A stretch of DNA of 64,000 nt from Todiramphus chloris collaris. Lineage: Eukaryota; Chordata; Aves; Coraciiformes; Alcedinidae. A model generated the notes under the pieces. It saw only the letters and a list, made by a program, of their open reading frames with translations, made no database searches and was not told the origin of the DNA. Below are positions 60,875 through 64,000 of the stretch, in pieces; within the stretch, counting starts at the first letter, position 1; every line of letters starts with the position of its first letter. Where the stretch lies: assembly GCA_025345505.1 (NCBI GenBank), contig JANVCC010000125.1:4993388-5057387 (forward strand), given 5' to 3'. The position numbers and the translations under genes were made by a program.

Positions 60875-61796
60875 CTACAACAAAGAAAGAAAGAAGGAAC
60901 AGTTAGGAATGGGAGGAATGAGAAAGAACTCTCCTTGTCCCTAGTGAAACATTAGCTGTCTTCACCAGCAAAGTCTGAGCTCCAGTTCAAACAGAATTGG
61001 TCTGCTTCCTACCAGGGATATAGGAAACAGTTTCCACTGAGAGGCCACAAGCTTTCGGATCTTCTGTGTCCTGCCAGGATCAGCTTTATCCTGCAAAAGG
61101 TCAATTAGACACTTTATCTGCTTTGACTCTACTCAGTGTCTCCTGTCTCTCCCGTGTGATCATGATAGATTATGTCCTGTAGGGTCTCCAGTCAGTCATG
61201 CCTTCCTGAGAGCTCCAGAGAACTCAAGGACATTTCTGTTCTGCCTCCAGATGACCAGAAGTTGGTTTCCCCACCTTAGTGAGCTTAGCCCATCTCTACT
61301 GGCCTCTTGACTCCAATCAGCTTTCATAAACAGTTCTCAGGAGAGAAGAGCACTGTTTAACCCACACCCATAGCGTGAATCATACAAATGGTCTGTAGAG
61401 CAAGAATTCTTTAGCATGATGTCTCAAGCTCAAGTCAACATGTTTCTTCTAACCATGCTCAACACTGAGCATTAACTATGAGCTTGCATTCACCAAGTAT
61501 GCACTCACATGAAGACTACTTTCTGCAACAGCAAGAGACTGCCCTCTTCACCATGGGAGCTCTCTTCCAGGTTACATATATAAGTGAGCAAAGGTATTGT
61601 TCCTCAGGTCAGCAGTGTTCACTGGAGCAATACTGACTGATGTTAAAAATATGGATAAAGGAGTAATTGTCCTTACCTTCTTCCATGGAATACATTGTAG
61701 TCTTGCAAATGGTTTCATTCTTCATGCAGTTCTTGATCGTCAGACACTTATCAACAGTGGTAGGTTCATGGCAACTGTAACATTGCAAGGTTTGTG
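60663..61796 (-). CDS. LYPD2: LYPD2-like Ly6/uPAR protein, exons 2 and 3 (partial, spliced)
   Basis: Two coding exons are clear on the minus strand: 61796-61677 and 60874-60663. Together they encode about 109 residues starting AQTLQCYSCHEP. Ten LU cysteines are present, with the ending CCYSDLCN. The stretch VYPFVG, STVTK, then PSDVDGIG and PVSCC matches mammalian LYPD2 strongly. N-E-T in exon 2 is a possible glycosylation site. After LCNTDGAAS comes a hydrophobic tail (FVPAVILASSLCAFFW), consistent with GPI anchoring. LYPD2 is a poorly characterised, predicted GPI-anchored member of the family. The upstream signal-peptide exon is not securely found. Candidates are a damaged leader ending at 62108 beside a CR1, an ATG at 62047 with a poor donor, or an exon near or beyond the window end. 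The locus could therefore be intact with a distal exon, or a broken gene. Confidence 0.8.
61677..61796 (-). CDS. LYPD2: LYPD2-like exon 2
   Basis: On the minus strand the acceptor CCTCCTTCAG precedes base 61796 and the donor GTAAGG follows 61677. The exon is 120 nt, enters and leaves in phase 1, and encodes LU cysteines 1-5 without interruption. Confidence 0.88.
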
Positions 61797-62107
61797 CTGA
61801 AGGAGGAAAAACATGAGGTGGATCCTAGTGTGGACCACAAGATTCTGTTCATGTCCCTCCAGGTACCTCTGGGGAGGGTATTTCTTCAAAATATCTTCCT
61901 GAGAACAGGAATGGAATAGTAAAAAGTATTTGTACCAATGGGAATGAGAAATACAGTAGTCTGGTGGTCAAAGCACAGCTTCAGAGTGGGTTCAGACCCC
62001 TTGTAACAAGTCAAGCAAGACAGAGCCACACACAGAGAAGACCCCATGATACCGGAAACACTATGTCGCTGGTTCACCTCAACTCTTGCATCTGCTTTTC
62101 TCCTTAC

Positions 62108-62155
62108 CTTTGCAGTAGTAGAACATCAGGAAGAGGCCACAGACTCACAAATTTG
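62108..62155 (-). pseudogene. LYPD2: Possible remnant of LYPD2-like signal-peptide exon, cut by CR1
   Basis: Read on the minus strand, a strong donor (AAAG then GTAAGG) follows base 62108. In the required phase 1 the preceding codons read VCGLFLMFYYCK, a plausible signal-peptide core that joins in frame to AQTLQCYSC. Only 48 bases separate the donor from the CR1 edge, where the other LU genes have a 52-nt exon 1. A TGA lies in frame 13 codons before the donor and no suitable ATG is present. This suggests an exon 1 beheaded by the CR1 at 62157, but it could be chance. Confidence 0.3.
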
Positions 62156-62156
62156 C

Positions 62157-63400
62157 AGAATCATAGAATTATGGAGCTTGGAAGGTACCTCCTGAGATCA
62201 TGTAATCCCATCCCTCAACTCAAGCAGGATCACCTACTAGAACCTGTTGTGCAGTACTGTGCCTAGACAGGGTTTTAATATCTCCAAGGATGGAGACTCC
62301 CCAACCTCTCTGGGCAACCTGTGCAGGGTTCAGTCACCCTTACAGTAAAAAAGTTTTTACTGAAGTTCAGAGGGAACCTCCTGTGTCTCAGTTTGTGCTC
62401 ATTGACATTCCTAGCACTGGGCATCTCTGAAAAGAGCCTCGTTCTGTCCTCATTGCACCTTTCCTTCAGGTATCTATAGACGTTGATAAGATCCCCCAAT
62501 GAGCCTTCTCTTCTCCAGGCTGAACAGTCCCAGCTCTCTCAGCTTTTTCTCAGAGGAGAGAGAATCACCCTTCATGGCCCTTCATTGGACTCTCTCCAGT
62601 ATGTCCATGTTTGTCTTGTACTGAGGAGCCCAGAAATGGTCACAGATATGGCCTCACCAGTGTTGAGTAGAGGGGAAGGATCATCTGCCTCAACCTGCAG
62701 GCAATACTTCATCTAATGCAGCCCAGGACACCATTAACCTTCTCTGCTGCAAGGGCATTTTGCTGGCTCATGTTTACTTTTATGTCCACCAAGACCTCTA
62801 GATCCTTTTCAGGCAAGCTGCTTTCCATCTGAATGGCCTCCAGCATATACTGTTGCATGGGTTTGTTCTTCCTTAGGGGCAGGACTTTGCACTTCTGCTT
62901 GTTGAATGTCATACATTTCCTGTCATCCCATTTCTCCAACCTGACAAGGTCCCTCTGAATGGCAACAAGACCCTCTGGTACATCAGCCACTCCTCCCAGT
63001 TTTGTGTCACCTGCAAACTTGCTAAGGGTGAGCTCTGCCCCATCATCCATATCAGTAATGACAATGTTAAACAGGACTGGAGCCAGTATTGACCTCTGGA
63101 ATACACCTCAGGTTACTGGCCTTCAAGTAGACTCTGTGCCACTGGTCATCACTCACTGGGCCTGGCCATTCAGATGGTTTTCATCCATTATCTGCTCATC
63201 CAGCTCATACCTCAACAGCTCGGCTACAAGGATCTTATGGTACACAATGCAAAAGGTCTTTCTGAAGTCCAGGTAGACAATATCCACTACTCACCCCTCA
63301 GCTACCATGAGAATCACTTAATTCTAGAAGTTTATCAGGTTGGTCAAGCATGACTTCCCCTTGGTGAAGGATATGGATACACAGAAAAGTCAGACTTGAA
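62157..63400 (-). mobile_element. CR1 LINE, about 1.2 kb, upstream of LYPD2-like exon 2
   Basis: Starts AATCATAGAATTATGGAGC on the plus strand. Minus-strand readings include LSKFAGDTKLGG (near 63025-62990), the reverse-transcriptase FADD box with one Asp changed to Gly, then MTFNKQKCKVL and LINVYRYLKE. It extends on the plus strand through GGAGCCAGTATTGACCTCTGG to about 63400. The active site is lost. The element lies directly upstream of the LYPD2-like gene and may have displaced its first exon. Confidence 0.9.
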
Positions 63401-64000
63401 TGTGAGTTGCAGCAGGGGAAGTTTCATCTGGTACTGCCCACTCAGTCAGTTCTTTCCAAAGACTGGGAAGTCTAGGCACCCAGGTCTCTAAATCCAGTCC
63501 AAGGTAGCTCACCCTACTTCATCACTCACCAGTTCATGGATGCTCTTCATCACCTCCCTCCTGAGCAGCAAAGGCCCTTGCAAGCCTGGAGGTGCCAGTT
63601 GGCTCCTAGACATGCAGACTGACCACAGACCAAGTCTTTCAGTGACTAAAGTCTTTTGAGATGGAGAGATTGTAAGGATTTACAATGAAAAGCCCAAATT
63701 GTTGCAATGTGTTGTTCCAGAGCACTCCAAGCTAATGATATCAAACTAAGTGTCTGGCATTTCCAGGGAAACCATTTTTGGACAAGCTTTTCAGGGCACT
63801 TTGCTCTTTCTGAGGAACCCAACACTTGATCAAGGTCTTCTCTTACACGCATAGTAGACACCTGAACGTGTGCACCTCACAGCCATAGTAATGCATTTTG
63901 GTACCACCACAGAGCAGCAGCCCCTCCTAGGTCTGGAACGGAGTTGTGACAGTAGCAATAGTCAACTGGCATCTCACAGAGCAGGGAGGAAACACCACCT
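63401..64000. other. Right-edge unique sequence
   Basis: No CR1 or simple repeat. It could include the promoter or first exon of the LYPD2-like gene on the minus strand. One weak donor (TCT then GTGAGA) follows base 63978 in the right phase, but no convincing leader precedes it within the window. Confidence 0.45.

Noticed and set aside
62709..63050. 113-codon minus-strand frame upstream of the LYPD2-like gene as its first exon
   Set aside because: It contains the altered polymerase box FAGD and following CR1 ORF2 motifs, so it is LINE sequence.
63510..63560. Minus-strand donor GTGAGT after ATGAAGAGCATCC.. as LYPD2-like exon 1
   Set aside because: Ends in the wrong phase for exon 2 and the encoded stretch is not hydrophobic.
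1..64000. tRNA, rRNA, CRISPR or bacterial-type operon features
   Set aside because: None seen; spliced genes, CR1 LINEs and TATA promoters mark this as vertebrate nuclear DNA.

Overview
This is a vertebrate, almost certainly avian, nuclear genomic window. Truncated CR1 (chicken repeat 1) LINEs are the dominant repeat, in both orientations. Many end in the diagnostic 3' octamer repeat (ATTCTATG, or CATAGAAT on the opposite strand). No Alu or L1 elements are visible. Coding sequence is sparse and split into small exons with GT-AG introns. The species cannot be told from the sequence alone.

The real genes are three members of the Ly6/uPAR (LU, three-finger) family. (1) A PSCA-like gene on the + strand, 13816-17958, has three coding exons, 123 codons and ten canonical LU cysteines. 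(2) A SLURP1-like gene on the + strand, 39480-43713, has three coding exons and 127 codons, but carries a hydrophobic GPI-type tail that mammalian SLURP1 lacks. (3) A LYPD2-like gene on the - strand, 60663-61796, shows two clear exons; its signal-peptide exon is missing, damaged or outside the window. All introns are phase 1, and exons 2 and 3 of genes 2 and 3 have identical lengths (120 and 212 nt). Genes 1 and 2 have a TATA box about 60 bp before the start codon. PSCA, SLURP1 and LYPD2 are neighbours on mammalian 8q24.3, so this looks like the avian counterpart of that cluster. The products are expected to be small cell-surface or secreted disulfide-rich proteins; several relatives modulate nicotinic acetylcholine receptors.

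Layout: 1-5.65 kb has two copies of an LTR-like repeat and unique DNA. 5.9-13.7 kb has a T/G-rich tract, CR1s, a CATC microsatellite and a 295-bp homopurine array. 13.7-18.3 kb is the PSCA-like gene. 18.3-39.4 kb is a gene-poor spacer with many CR1s, including a 1.8-kb internally deleted copy at 31.2-33.0 kb. 39.4-44.2 kb is the SLURP1-like gene. 44.2-60.6 kb is spacer with CR1s and two further purine pentanucleotide arrays, one interrupted by a 10-N gap. 60.6-62.1 kb is the LYPD2-like gene, followed by a 1.2-kb CR1 and the window end.

I found no new enzymatic or defence system. The points most worth following are the LU cluster, the GPI-type tail and altered LU signature of the SLURP1-like protein, the uncertain first exon of the LYPD2-like gene beside a CR1 insertion, and the purine pentanucleotide arrays next to CR1 3' ends.
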